DNA from: UPXZ01 sp964345395
Lineage (GTDB): Bacteria; Bacteroidota; Bacteroidia; Bacteroidales; Paludibacteraceae
Reading direction: 5' to 3'
Length of the DNA stretch: 64,000 nucleotides
Assembly (NCBI GenBank): GCA_964345395.1
Contig: CAYFRA010000002.1
Span: forward strand, 1-64,000
A model generated the notes under the pieces. That model was given only the letters and a program-made list of their open reading frames with translations, was not told the origin of the DNA and did no database searches. Shown here one piece after another: positions 8,049 through 17,626 of this stretch (its first letter is position 1; each line of letters begins with the position of its first letter). The translations under genes were made by a program, and so were the position numbers.

Positions 8049-10805
8049 ATGGACTATAATTTTAGAGAAATTGAGAAAAAATGGCAAGGAAAATGGGAGG
8101 AGAACAAAACCTATAAAGTGGATATAGATCCTTCAAAACCCAAGTTTTATGTGTTGGATATGTTCCCTTATCCTTCGGGAGCTGGATTGCATGTGGGGCA
8201 TCCTTTAGGTTATATTGCTTCTGATATTTATAGTCGTTTCAAAAGATTAAATGGATTTAATGTTTTGCATCCTATGGGTTATGATGCTTATGGACTTCCT
8301 GCAGAGCAATATGCCATACAAACCGGGCAACATCCAGCTATTACAACTGAAAACAACATCAAACGCTATCGAGAGCAGTTGGATAAAATTGGTTTTTCCT
8401 ATGATTGGGATAGGGAAGTGCAAACTTCTTCTCCAAATTATTATAAATGGACTCAGTGGGCTTTTATCCAAATGTTTAACTCATATTATAATAATCATTC
8501 TCAAAAAGCTGAACCTATTGATGAGCTTGTAGCTAAATTTAAACTAAGCGGAACTGAAGGTATCGACGCTTCTTGCACTGATGAGTTGAGCTTCACTGCT
8601 GATGAATGGAGTGCGATGAGCGAAAAGCAACAACAAGAGGTATTGCTCAATTATCGCATTGCCTATTTGGCCGATTCGAAGGTCAATTGGTGTCCTGCGT
8701 TGGGAACAGTTTTGGCAAATGATGAAGTAGTTGATGGGCTTTCTGTGCGTGGTGGATTTCCAGTCGAGCAGCGAGTTATGCGTCAGTGGAGTTTGCGAAT
8801 TTCTGCCTATGCTCAGCGTTTGTTAGATGGTTTGAACGATTTGGAGTGGTCTGACTCATTGAAAGAGACGCAGAAAAATTGGATAGGAAGAAGTGAGGGG
8901 GCTGAAATGCGTTTCAATTTGGATGACGATAGTGCAGGCTTTGATGTGTTCACTACTCGTGCCGACACAATATATGGTGTTACTTTTATGGTTTTAGCTC
9001 CTGAAAGTGATTTGGTAGCTGTGTGCACCACACCCGAACAACAAAAAGAGGTAGATGAATATGTGGAAAGAACCAAACGCAGAACTGAACGTGAGCGTAT
9101 GGCTGACCGAAAAGTTACGGGAGTTTTCTCTGGTTCATATGCAATTAATCCTGTAGCGGGTACCCGTATTCCTATTTGGATTAGCGATTATGTTTTGGCT
9201 GGATATGGTACTGGGGCTATTATGGCTGTGCCTGCACATGATAGTCGAGATTATGCTTTTGCTAAACATTTTGATCTACCCATTATACCTTTGATAGAGG
9301 GTTGTGATGTAAGTGAAGAGAGTTTTGATGCCAAAGAAGGAGTGATGATAAATTCTGGTTTTATGAATGGCTTGAGTGTTGTAGATGCTATTGAAAAGGC
9401 TAAAAATTATATTGAGGAGCATCATATAGGTAAGGTAAAAACTAATTATCGTTTGCGAGATGCCATTTTCAGTCGCCAACGCTATTGGGGCGAACCTTTC
9501 CCAGTTTACTATAAAGATAATATGCCCTATATGCTTGATGAGAGCAAATTGCCCCTTGAGCTACCTGAGATAGATAAATATTTACCAACAGAGAGTGGTG
9601 AACCACCATTGGGAAGGGCAAAAAACTGGACAACGCAAGATGGTTTTCCATTGGAACTGAATACAATGCCCGGCTTTGCAGGTTCATCAGCCTACTATTT
9701 GCGATATATGGATCCAAGTAATGATGATGCTTTGGTGGGTAAAGAAGCCAATAATTATTGGGAGAATGTTGATTTGTATATCGGTGGTACGGAGCATGCT
9801 ACCGGACACCTTATATATAGCCGTTTTTGGAATAAGTTTTTATTCGATTTGGGTTATACTGTGAAAGATGAGCCTTTCAAAAAATTAATTAATCAAGGTA
9901 TGATTCAAGGGCGGAGCAATTTTGTATATCGCATTCAGGGTAGCAATCGCTTTGTTTCTTATAATCTTAAAGAGCAATATGATGTTACGCCTATCCATGT
10001 GGATGTAAATATTGTGTCGAATGATATTTTAGATATTGAGAAATTTAAGGCTTGGAGTCCTGATTATGCCAATGCCGAATTTATTTTGGAAGATGGTAAA
10101 TATATTTGCGGTTGGGCTATTGAGAAGATGTCGAAGTCGATGTACAATGTGGTTAATCCTGATGATATTGTAGATAAGTATGGTGCAGACACCTTGCGAA
10201 TGTATGAGATGTTTTTAGGTCCGCTTGAGCAATCCAAACCTTGGGATACAAATGGGATAGATGGAGTTAATCGTTTTTTGAAAAGAACTTGGGGGCTGTT
10301 TTTTGTAGGTGATGATGTGAAAATCAGTGATGAAAAACCCAATGCAGATGAATTGAAGTCCTTGCACAAAACCATTAAAAAAGTTTCTCAAGATATTGAA
10401 AACTTCTCATTGAATACCTCAGTATCAGCTTTTATGATTTGCTTGAATGAGTTGTCATCGATGAAATGCAATAAACGTGAGATATTGGAGCCATTTGTCA
10501 TTATTTTGTCACCCTTTGCACCCCATATTGCAGAAGAGCTATATCACGTGTTAGGCAATGAGGGTAGTGTGTTTGACGCACAGTGGCCAGAATATGATGA
10601 GTCTTTCTTAGTCGAAAATAGTGTTAAATACCCTATTTCGTTTAATGGGAAAGTGCGTTTCACGCTTGAGTTGCCCGCTGATATGCCAAAAGAGGAGGTT
10701 GAAAAAATTGCACTTGCCAATGATCAGACTAAAAAATATATGGATGGCAAAACACCTAAAAAGATAATTGTGATACATAAAAAGATTGTCAATATTGTGT
10801 TGTAA
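8049..10805 (+). CDS. leuS: Leucyl-tRNA synthetase
   Basis: 918 residues. This cytosolic class I synthetase charges tRNA-Leu. The HIGH box appears as HVGH (residues 48-51, in YPSGAGLHVGHPLGY) and the KMSKS loop as KMSKS at residues 693-697. Between them are the CP1 editing domain, including the TRADT-like segment FTTRADTIYGVT and the GTGAIMAVPAHDSRD signature. A Bacteroidota-type insert (about residues 620-690) precedes KMSKS. The C-terminal anticodon-binding domain includes SPFAPHIAEELYH. Length and motif order are normal for the phylum. Confidence 0.98.
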   Translation: MDYNFREIEKKWQGKWEENKTYKVDIDPSKPKFYVLDMFPYPSGAGLHVGHPLGYIASDIYSRFKRLNGFNVLHPMGYDAYGLPAEQYAIQTGQHPAITTENNIKRYREQLDKIGFSYDWDREVQTSSPNYYKWTQWAFIQMFNSYYNNHSQKAEPIDELVAKFKLSGTEGIDASCTDELSFTADEWSAMSEKQQQEVLLNYRIAYLADSKVNWCPALGTVLANDEVVDGLSVRGGFPVEQRVMRQWSLRISAYAQRLLDGLNDLEWSDSLKETQKNWIGRSEGAEMRFNLDDDSAGFDVFTTRADTIYGVTFMVLAPESDLVAVCTTPEQQKEVDEYVERTKRRTERERMADRKVTGVFSGSYAINPVAGTRIPIWISDYVLAGYGTGAIMAVPAHDSRDYAFAKHFDLPIIPLIEGCDVSEESFDAKEGVMINSGFMNGLSVVDAIEKAKNYIEEHHIGKVKTNYRLRDAIFSRQRYWGEPFPVYYKDNMPYMLDESKLPLELPEIDKYLPTESGEPPLGRAKNWTTQDGFPLELNTMPGFAGSSAYYLRYMDPSNDDALVGKEANNYWENVDLYIGGTEHATGHLIYSRFWNKFLFDLGYTVKDEPFKKLINQGMIQGRSNFVYRIQGSNRFVSYNLKEQYDVTPIHVDVNIVSNDILDIEKFKAWSPDYANAEFILEDGKYICGWAIEKMSKSMYNVVNPDDIVDKYGADTLRMYEMFLGPLEQSKPWDTNGIDGVNRFLKRTWGLFFVGDDVKISDEKPNADELKSLHKTIKKVSQDIENFSLNTSVSAFMICLNELSSMKCNKREILEPFVIILSPFAPHIAEELYHVLGNEGSVFDAQWPEYDESFLVENSVKYPISFNGKVRFTLELPADMPKEEVEKIALANDQTKKYMDGKTPKKIIVIHKKIVNIVL

Positions 10806-10858
10806 TATAGTTAAGGTTTTAATAATTAGTTTGTTAATATTTAATCGATAGAAGAATT

Positions 10859-11731
10859 ATGCTTATGAGAAAAGAAAATTATTTGAAATCTTTCTATTTC
10901 AAAGATTATTTAATGATGTTTGTGGGATTGGTTTCTTATACAATAGGATTGACAGGTTTTCTATTACCAAACAAAATTGTAACTGGGGGTTTAGCGGGTG
11001 TAACCATTTTAATTAACTCCGCTACTGGTATTCCGCTATGGGTTTCTTTCATTACTATTAATATTGTATTATTGGCATTAGCTTGGCGAACGATAGGTAA
11101 TACTTTTGTTTTAAGAACTATAATAAATGTGATTATTCTCACAGTATTACTTCGTTTTGGTGAAACATATTTTACAGAGTCTTTAATACAAGCCGATTCG
11201 CTTTTGGTGGCTTTGATAGGTGCTGGACTTGCGGGTTTGGGGTTAGGTCTGGTTTATGCATCAAATGGTAGCACGGGTGGCACAGATATTATCGGAGCTG
11301 TTATTACCAAAAAACACCATATCAGTATGGGCAGGGCACTGCTTTTGGTCGATGTTCTGATTATCAGCTCCTCCTATTTTCTTTTCGAAAGCATTGAGAA
11401 GATAGCAATAGGCTTGATAGTGATGACGGTGATGTTCTATACAGTCGATTTGGTGATAAATGGTATGCGTCAATCGGTGCAGTTCTTTATATTTACTGAT
11501 GAGTATAATGAAGTTGCAGATCATATCAATCGTGAGCTCAATAGGGGGTGCACCATTGTAGATGGAGTGGGGTGGTATTCAAAAAAATCGCAAAAAATTA
11601 TTATTGTCTTAGCTCGACGCACTGAATCAACATCGATTTTTAGGATTGTGAAGAGTATTGACCAACATGCTTTCATCACCCAAACCAATGTGGTAGGTGT
11701 CTATGGCAAAGGTTTTGACACTTTGAAATAA
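10859..11731 (+). CDS. YitT family membrane protein (DUF161/DUF2179)
   Basis: 290 residues. About five hydrophobic segments fill the first two thirds, with small-residue-rich stretches such as NKIVTGGLAGVTILIN and GLGLGLVYASNGSTGGTDIIG. A soluble C-terminal DUF2179 domain follows (GCTIVDGVGWYSKKSQKIIIVLARR to the end). The family is widespread but its substrate is not established. It lies 53 bases after leuS on the same strand and may be co-transcribed. The start could also be the Met two codons downstream. Confidence 0.85.
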   Translation: MLMRKENYLKSFYFKDYLMMFVGLVSYTIGLTGFLLPNKIVTGGLAGVTILINSATGIPLWVSFITINIVLLALAWRTIGNTFVLRTIINVIILTVLLRFGETYFTESLIQADSLLVALIGAGLAGLGLGLVYASNGSTGGTDIIGAVITKKHHISMGRALLLVDVLIISSSYFLFESIEKIAIGLIVMTVMFYTVDLVINGMRQSVQFFIFTDEYNEVADHINRELNRGCTIVDGVGWYSKKSQKIIIVLARRTESTSIFRIVKSIDQHAFITQTNVVGVYGKGFDTLK

Positions 11732-11913
11732 GTCTTAGTGAGAACATATGAACAATAGCTTTTGATAACGTGTATCATAAATAAGCATAAATTATGTTGA
11801 AGTAAATAATATGTTTTATTAATATTGCAATCGGTTTGCGAGATTTAATAACAATTATCGCATAATTTTTTTTAATAAAAATAAAACATTAACAACTTAA
11901 AATTTAATTTATC

Positions 11914-12345
11914 ATGGCTATTTCACAAGTAAAAGTGAGTTCAAGATTAGAGAAAACATTCAAAGTTGACGTAAGTTGCTCAAACCCTTTCGTAATTGAC
12001 CAACCAGTTGCTGCTGGCGGTAAAAATGAAGGGCCAAACCCATTAGAGGTGTTTTTGTCAAGCCTTTCAGCTTGTATTTGTACAATTGGTAAAATCGTAG
12101 CAATGCAAAGAAAAATAAAATTGAGAAGCATCGAAGCGGAAGTTGAGGGCGATATCGATAAAGATTTCTTGATGGGAATGACCAGTGAAGGACGTGCCGG
12201 ATTTACGCAAATTAGAAGCAAGGTAACAATTGATGCCGACTTGACAGACGAGGAAAAAGTAGAGTTTTTACACGAAGTTGAAAGACGCTGCCCAATCGCT
12301 GATAATATCTTGGGTACTTCTGTTATGGTTTGCGAACTCGCTTAA
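11914..12345 (+). CDS. OsmC/Ohr family peroxiredoxin-like protein
   Basis: 143 residues with the OsmC fold: a GPNPLEVFLSSLSACICT segment carrying Cys54 and Cys56, and a C-terminal ERRCPIADNI with Cys126. These supply the two family cysteines that reduce hydroperoxides in OsmC and Ohr. In some members they have other roles. A strong terminator follows 19 bases after the stop and is shared with the convergent methyltransferase gene. The presence of oxyR 3.3 kb away fits an oxidative-stress role, but there is no direct link in the sequence. Confidence 0.85.
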   Translation: MAISQVKVSSRLEKTFKVDVSCSNPFVIDQPVAAGGKNEGPNPLEVFLSSLSACICTIGKIVAMQRKIKLRSIEAEVEGDIDKDFLMGMTSEGRAGFTQIRSKVTIDADLTDEEKVEFLHEVERRCPIADNILGTSVMVCELA

Positions 12346-12363
12346 ACTGATAGATAATTAAAC

Positions 12364-12401
12364 AAAAAGAGGAGAAAATCTGATGTTTTCTCCTCTTTTT
12401 T
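12364..12401. terminator. Bidirectional terminator between osmC-like gene and methyltransferase
   Basis: Perfect arms AAAAAGAGGAGAAAA (12364-12378) and TTTTCTCCTCTTTTT (12386-12400) with a 7-base loop. It lies between two convergent stop codons (12345 and 12408) and has U tracts in both directions. Confidence 0.92.
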
Positions 12402-12407
12402 GTTGAG

Positions 12408-13403
12408 TTACTTTTTGAGAATATGTAAATATTCTGTAGTTGATTGAGCTTTATGTGTTCTGTTTTGGTCTTTATCTGCTTTGAAACGTTGGTAGTCAGT
12501 CGTTGTCAGGCTATAATTACCGTGTTTAGACATGATTTGTTTAATCTCTTCTTTGTTCATCAGTCCTTCGTTGTTGTAACTTAAAAAAAGATATTCAAAC
12601 TGTGCTTCTCTTATCATATCTTCAAAAGAGTTTGTCACCTCATTTTTTCTACAATACGTGGATTTCTTGTAATCTCTCAATCCTGTTTTCCCTTTCGGTA
12701 TGAAATTGTCATATTTAGCTATGGTGTTGAGTAAGTGGTAGTTGGCGCCATATTGACGAGCATTGTAAGGAGGATCGAGATAAAGGATATCGCCGCTTAT
12801 CTTTTTGATCAACTGATTGCTATCTTCCTGATATACCTTATGTTGTTTGTTGTCAACAGCAAATTGTGCAGGCTCAATTATTAGCTTCTTTTGTGCTGAT
12901 TTTTTGATATGCTTTAAAAATGCCCCATATACCGATGCCGTATTGGCAACTTTGTCAGCACTTTCTAACAACGAAGCGAGCAAAAAATAATATTGATCGT
13001 CTGTTATATAATTTTCCTTTTTCCAACTTTCAATTTTTTGTCTAACAGCATCAATTTTTTTTCCATTGTTTTCAGAAAAATATTGTCGTTGTGCTTCTCC
13101 ATTTTCAGAATACTCATTGAAAATAAAAGCTTCGATAGGCTCGATGTCATTGAGTTCGTCAATGAGGTGTTGGTATTCAAACTTCTTACTGTTGCCGATA
13201 TAATTTCTGTTCAAAACATAGCTGTAGTATTCAAAATCATTGCTGATTACTTGCTTTACCTCAGTTTTAAAATTTCTTCCAATTATTCCTGTTCCTGCAA
13301 ATAAATCGCAAAATATTTTATCCGACAAATTTTCACCCACAACCTTATAAATCGATTGTTTGATAAATTCTGAAAGTTTATGTTTCGATCCTATGTAATT
13401 CAT
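12408..13403 (-). CDS. D12-class N6-adenine DNA methyltransferase (modification enzyme)
   Basis: 331 residues. It opens with the typical MNYIGSKHKL, has the SAM-binding DLFAGTGI at residues 33-40 and the catalytic DPPY at 210-213. The order of motif I, a long variable target-recognition region and then motif IV is the alpha arrangement of D12/Dam-like enzymes. It would methylate adenine in a short specific DNA site. The gene overlaps the preceding 198-residue gene by 4 bases (13400-13403), so the two are translationally coupled. It is best read as the protective half of a type II restriction-modification pair. The recognition site cannot be read from the sequence. Confidence 0.88.
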   Translation of the reverse strand: MNYIGSKHKLSEFIKQSIYKVVGENLSDKIFCDLFAGTGIIGRNFKTEVKQVISNDFEYYSYVLNRNYIGNSKKFEYQHLIDELNDIEPIEAFIFNEYSENGEAQRQYFSENNGKKIDAVRQKIESWKKENYITDDQYYFLLASLLESADKVANTASVYGAFLKHIKKSAQKKLIIEPAQFAVDNKQHKVYQEDSNQLIKKISGDILYLDPPYNARQYGANYHLLNTIAKYDNFIPKGKTGLRDYKKSTYCRKNEVTNSFEDMIREAQFEYLFLSYNNEGLMNKEEIKQIMSKHGNYSLTTTDYQRFKADKDQNRTHKAQSTTEYLHILKK

Positions 13404-13996
13404 TTTTCGTCAGATATCCAAATGATATCACTGTAAATTGTTTTTCCCTCTATTTCAATTTTATTCAAACCATTATGTTTTGAATACTCAATAAAGTTGT
13501 TCACTTTAATTTCAATTGTGTTGAAGTTTGATTTGCTCTCCAAGTTTTCACAAATGATAAACAGCCTGTTTTCTAAGTGGTAACGCCCCTCTTTCGATTG
13601 GTTTTCATATAGCCATCTTATCAATCTGTCCTTATCTTCTCTTCTATTTAGATTGTATGTTTCTCGCTCAACAATGGCTTTAGGGAAGTAGGTTGTTTTT
13701 AAATCAAATGCAATATCCAATAGATAAAAATCAATTGTCTTATGATATGGATCTTCCTCTTTCTTAGCACCAAGTTTCAAAAAAATTTCTTCGTGGGTTT
13801 TAGCACAATTAAAATTATACCATCTGTGAAGAGCATAATTCAAATCGGCACCGTTTGCCTCACACTGGGTTTTGATATCATCAACACTATGACTTGAGTA
13901 GATGAAACGAGTAGCAGAATCCAAAGCGTTGCTTTGCATTTGCCACTCCTTTTTCATATGCTTCAATGCTGATTTTATCTCTTCTCTCGTAGGCAT
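13400..13996 (-). CDS. Putative type II restriction endonuclease (PD-(D/E)xK-like)
   Basis: 198 residues, soluble, and not a family I can name. The segment TIDFYLLDIAFDLKTTYFPK (residues 87-106) has the shape of a PD-(D/E)xK nuclease core: Asp89 or Asp94, then Asp98-Leu-Lys100 on the next strand, with Glu69/Glu70 upstream. I infer an endonuclease from this motif and from the 4-base overlap with a D12 methyltransferase, the usual layout of small type II systems. Its start is 17 bases after the trpB2 stop, so both genes are probably transcribed from the trpB2 side. Codon use is not obviously different from the neighbours. Confidence 0.6.
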   Translation of the reverse strand: MPTREEIKSALKHMKKEWQMQSNALDSATRFIYSSHSVDDIKTQCEANGADLNYALHRWYNFNCAKTHEEIFLKLGAKKEEDPYHKTIDFYLLDIAFDLKTTYFPKAIVERETYNLNRREDKDRLIRWLYENQSKEGRYHLENRLFIICENLESKSNFNTIEIKVNNFIEYSKHNGLNKIEIEGKTIYSDIIWISDEK

Positions 13997-14013
13997 TTAA
14001 GAATCAAAGTTTA

Positions 14014-15369
14014 TTAAATTATTTTATCTAATTTAGAAATTGACTGCTCAATGTCACTACTTGTTAGTTCATAATTGCGAAGATCTCCGTTGAAGAATGA
14101 ATCGTAAGCACTCATATCAACAAAACCATGTCCAGATAGATTGAATAAAATGGTTTTTTTAACGCCTTCCTCTTTGGCTTTAATGGCCTCGCGAATAGTT
14201 GCTGCTATGGCGTGTGCACTTTCTGGTGCGGGTACAATTCCTTCTGTTTTTGCAAAAAGCACACCTGCTTCAAAGCTTTCAAGCTGAGGGATAGAAGTAG
14301 CTTCAATCATCTCATCTTTAAGCAGCTGACTGATGATACTACCTGCCCCATGGTAGCGTAAACCTCCGGCATGTATGTTGGCGGGCGAAAAGTTGTGTCC
14401 CAGCGTAAACATAGGAATCAAAGGTGTGTAGCCCGCTTCGTCTCCAAAGTCATATTGGAATACTCCGCGAGTCAATTTGGGACAAGAAGCTGGTTCGGCA
14501 GCTATGAATCTTGTTTTGTTACCATTCAATATATTGTGTCGTAGAAATGGAAACGATATCCCCGAAAAGTTACTACCCCCACCAAAGCAACCAATCACCA
14601 CATCGGGGTAAGCATCAGCTATTTCCATCTGTTTTTCGGCCTCCAAGCCAATGATTGTTTGGTGTAGCGAAACGTGATTCATTACACTACCAAGTGCGTA
14701 TTTGCAATTTGGCGTTTGAATAGCCAACTCTATTGCTTCTGAAATAGCAGTACCCAAGCTACCCTGATAATTGGGGTTTTCGGTAATGATTTTTCTACCT
14801 GCTTTGGTTGACATACTGGGTGAAGCTATTACTTCGGCTCCCCAAGTTTGCATCAACGATCTGCGATATGGCTTTTGATTGAAACTGATTTTGACCATAT
14901 ACACTGCCAAATCGATATCAAAAGCACGTGTTGCAAAAGCTAAAGCAGTGCCCCACTGCCCAGCACCTGTTTCAGTAGTGATGTTGGTAACTCCCTCCTT
15001 TTTACAGTAATAGGCTTGTGGTAAGGCTGAGTTTAGTTTATGCGAACCTACAGGACTGACACTCTCATTTTTGAAATAAATATGAGCAGGCGTATCTAAA
15101 TACTTCTCCAAACCATATGCTCTGACAAGAGGTGTAGGTCTATATATCAAATACTTATCACGCACTTCCTCTGGTATTTCTATCCAAGCATCGGTAGTGT
15201 TCATCTCTTGTTCGCTTGCCTCTTTTGAGAAGATGGGGTATAAATCTTTTGCTGTCAATGCCTCTTTAGTTTCAGGATTCAGCAAAGGCAAAGGCTTATT
15301 CTTCATATCGGCGACAATGTTATACCATTTGTTTGGCATATCTTTTTCGCAAAGTATAATTTTCTTCAT
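14014..15369 (-). CDS. Tryptophan synthase beta-like protein, TrpB2 type
   Basis: 451 residues, longer than TrpB1 (about 400), with the TrpB2-type N-terminal extension (KDLYPIFSKEASEQEM). The PLP lysine is Lys111 in GSHKLNSA. ETGAGQWG and the phosphate-binding GCFGGGSNFSG are intact, and the C-terminal SGHGFVDMSAY closes the fold. TrpB2 enzymes condense serine with indole. No trpA or other trp gene is in the window, which suggests indole salvage rather than the complete synthase, as for other orphan TrpB2. A TACATTTG -7-like box lies upstream (CAAATGTA at 15398-15405). Confidence 0.92.
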   Translation of the reverse strand: MKKIILCEKDMPNKWYNIVADMKNKPLPLLNPETKEALTAKDLYPIFSKEASEQEMNTTDAWIEIPEEVRDKYLIYRPTPLVRAYGLEKYLDTPAHIYFKNESVSPVGSHKLNSALPQAYYCKKEGVTNITTETGAGQWGTALAFATRAFDIDLAVYMVKISFNQKPYRRSLMQTWGAEVIASPSMSTKAGRKIITENPNYQGSLGTAISEAIELAIQTPNCKYALGSVMNHVSLHQTIIGLEAEKQMEIADAYPDVVIGCFGGGSNFSGISFPFLRHNILNGNKTRFIAAEPASCPKLTRGVFQYDFGDEAGYTPLIPMFTLGHNFSPANIHAGGLRYHGAGSIISQLLKDEMIEATSIPQLESFEAGVLFAKTEGIVPAPESAHAIAATIREAIKAKEEGVKKTILFNLSGHGFVDMSAYDSFFNGDLRNYELTSSDIEQSISKLDKII

Positions 15370-15535
15370 ACGTTTTTTATATTGTTTTGTAAAAATGCAA
15401 ATGTAGCAATAAGATTATTAAAAAAGAATTTAATCCTAAAAAAGCGGTAAGATTTCATACTCTTTCAAAAACTCAATAAAATAATATTTAAAAAGCCATT
15501 CAGTTTATAAAAATAGAATATTTATAAATTTATCG

Positions 15536-15566
15536 TTGCTATTGATTGATAAAATTTATATCTTTG
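15536..15566 (+). promoter_or_regulatory. Promoter of oxyR
   Basis: TTG at 15536-15538, a 20-base spacer and TATCTTTG at 15559-15566, matching the Bacteroidota consensus. The oxyR ATG is about 28 bases downstream. Confidence 0.75.
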
Positions 15567-15594
15567 TGCGAAAATACCAAAATAATACACAACA

Positions 15595-16521
15595 ATGACA
15601 ATACAACAGTTAGAGTATATAATTGCCTTAAGCAAAACAAAACACTTTGTACAGGCAGCTGAAGTGTGTGGAGTTACACAACCCACATTGAGTATGATGA
15701 TTCAGAAATTGGAAGAAGAACTTGATGTTAAAATCTTTGATCGTTCGAAACATCCTTTGACTGTAACCAAAATTGGTGAAGAAATCTTAGAGCAAGCAAT
15801 CATTACTCTGTCTCAGTTTAATCGTATATATGAGATAGTGTATTCGGAAAAAGGTAAAATTGATGGGGACATAAACTTGGCAATTATCCCAACAGTTGCT
15901 CCTTATGTTTTACCCAAATTTTTCAAAGAAGTAAGGGGGGTATATCCCGAATTGAAGTGTAAAATATCAGAACTTCAAACAACTGAAATAGAGAAAAAAT
16001 TGATGATGGGTGAATTGGATATGGCGATTCTCTCCACACCGCTTGAAAATACAAACATTTTGGAAATACCTTTGTATTACGAAAAGTTTGTGGCCTATAT
16101 TTCTCCAAATGACCCACTATACCAGCAGAAAGAGCTGCAGTCAAGCAATTTGCCTGTTGAAAATTTATGGGTGCTCGAAGAAGGTCATTGCTTTAGAAGT
16201 CAGGCGTTTAAGTTTTGTTTGAAAGATGCAGTAAGATATAATTCATATGAAGCTGGAAGCATTGAAACTCTAATTAAAATTGTTGATGAGAATGGAGGTT
16301 ATACCATTATTCCAGAACTTCATATTGATTTACTTACAGAAAATCAAAAGAAAAATATGAGGAGTATTGTTAGTCCTGAGCCTGTGCGTGAGATTTCTTT
16401 AGTAATTCACCGCAATTTTATTCGCGAGGGACAACTAAATGCAATAGCCAATACGATAAAAAAAATCATTCCAAATCACATGTTAGATTCTCGATTGAAG
16501 AAATTTAGTATAAAAATTTAA
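15595..16521 (+). CDS. oxyR: LysR-family peroxide sensor OxyR
   Basis: 308 residues. An N-terminal winged helix-turn-helix (about residues 1-60, with FVQAAEVCGVTQPTLSMMIQ as the recognition region) is followed by a LysR substrate-binding domain. The redox pair is clear: Cys199 in EEGHCFRSQAF and Cys208 in KFC. The spacing and even the numbering equal those of E. coli OxyR C199/C208, so disulfide-based H2O2 sensing is well supported. It is divergent from trpB2. The hydrolase and rocD genes follow on the same strand, but the 96-base gap leaves co-transcription open. Confidence 0.95.
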   Translation: MTIQQLEYIIALSKTKHFVQAAEVCGVTQPTLSMMIQKLEEELDVKIFDRSKHPLTVTKIGEEILEQAIITLSQFNRIYEIVYSEKGKIDGDINLAIIPTVAPYVLPKFFKEVRGVYPELKCKISELQTTEIEKKLMMGELDMAILSTPLENTNILEIPLYYEKFVAYISPNDPLYQQKELQSSNLPVENLWVLEEGHCFRSQAFKFCLKDAVRYNSYEAGSIETLIKIVDENGGYTIIPELHIDLLTENQKKNMRSIVSPEPVREISLVIHRNFIREGQLNAIANTIKKIIPNHMLDSRLKKFSIKI

Positions 16522-16617
16522 TATCCATTCTGTTTTTCTTCGAGTTAAAAATAATAACTATTGAAAAACGTAGGTTTAGTCTGGTTTAACTATCAGATTA
16601 TCAAAATTATAAATCTT

Positions 16618-17565
16618 ATGAATAACACAATTAATCCAAAACAAGAGCCTTGTTGTGCCGATGTTGTATTTATGGTAGAACCCGTAGCGTTTGGTTTTAA
16701 TGCTGAAACAGCTGTAAATAATTATTTTCAAAACAGTGATGAAACTGATGGTAAGGAGACTCAAAAACAAGCACTTGCAGAGTTTAGCAATTTAGTGAGC
16801 TTGCTAAGAGAGGCGGGTGTAAAGGTGATCAACATTAAGGATACAGAGTTTCCGCATACGCCCGATTCTATTTTCCCTAACAATTGGGTGTCTTTTCATC
16901 TCAACAATCAAGTGGTATTGTATCCAATGTTTGCAGAAAACAGAAGGTTGGAAAGACGAATGGATATTCTATCAGAGATAGAAAATGAGTTGGGACGCAA
17001 ATTTCAACATACTGATTATTCTCAATTTGAAAATGATAATATTATATTGGAGGGCACTGGCAGCATCGTTCTTGATAGAACTAACCGTATGGCTTATGCG
17101 GTAATTTCGCCACGAACAGATAAAAATCTTTTCATAAAGTTTTGTGAAGAACAAAATTACCGCCCCGTCATTTTCAATTCAACACAAAATGTCAATGGCG
17201 AGTTCTTACCGATTTACCACACCAATGTCGTAATGTGTGTTACACATAAATTTGTTATTATCTGCTTAGATACCATCAGAGATGCGGCTGAACGAGCTTA
17301 TGTGGTACAAGAAATTGAGAACTCAGGTAAAGAAGTTTTTGAAATCAGTGTGGAGCAAATGAATAACTTTGCTGGCAATATGTTGCAATTGCGAAATGAT
17401 AAAGGTGAAGAGCTATTGGCTATGTCGCAAGCTGCATATGATTCATTGACACCAGATCAAGTTAATGAATTAGAAAAACATTTCAAATTGATTGTAGCAG
17501 CCATACCTACCATAGAAAAGTTTGGCGGAGGTAGTGTCAGATGTATGATTGCGGAAGTAATCTAA
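16618..17565 (+). CDS. Amidinotransferase-fold hydrolase, probable citrulline/arginine hydrolase (CtlX-like)
   Basis: About 315 residues from the ATG at 16618. The frame is open from a TTG at 16561, but those 19 residues look like leader. It belongs to the guanidino-group-modifying (arginine deiminase/DDAH) superfamily: PDSIFPNNWVSFH carries the substrate-binding Asp and Asn, ILEGTGSIVLDR the catalytic Glu region, YHTNVVMCVTHKFVIIC the catalytic His, and GGGSVRCMIAE a near-terminal nucleophilic Cys. NCBI-type annotation calls this subfamily citrulline utilisation hydrolase CtlX. It lies 61 bases before rocD, which would take the ornithine it is expected to release. Confidence 0.8.
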   Translation: MNNTINPKQEPCCADVVFMVEPVAFGFNAETAVNNYFQNSDETDGKETQKQALAEFSNLVSLLREAGVKVINIKDTEFPHTPDSIFPNNWVSFHLNNQVVLYPMFAENRRLERRMDILSEIENELGRKFQHTDYSQFENDNIILEGTGSIVLDRTNRMAYAVISPRTDKNLFIKFCEEQNYRPVIFNSTQNVNGEFLPIYHTNVVMCVTHKFVIICLDTIRDAAERAYVVQEIENSGKEVFEISVEQMNNFAGNMLQLRNDKGEELLAMSQAAYDSLTPDQVNELEKHFKLIVAAIPTIEKFGGGSVRCMIAEVI

Positions 17566-17626
17566 AAAACTTGCTCGTTGAGAGTATTAAAAAGAAAAAG
17601 TTTAATTTTTAAAATAAAAATAGAAA

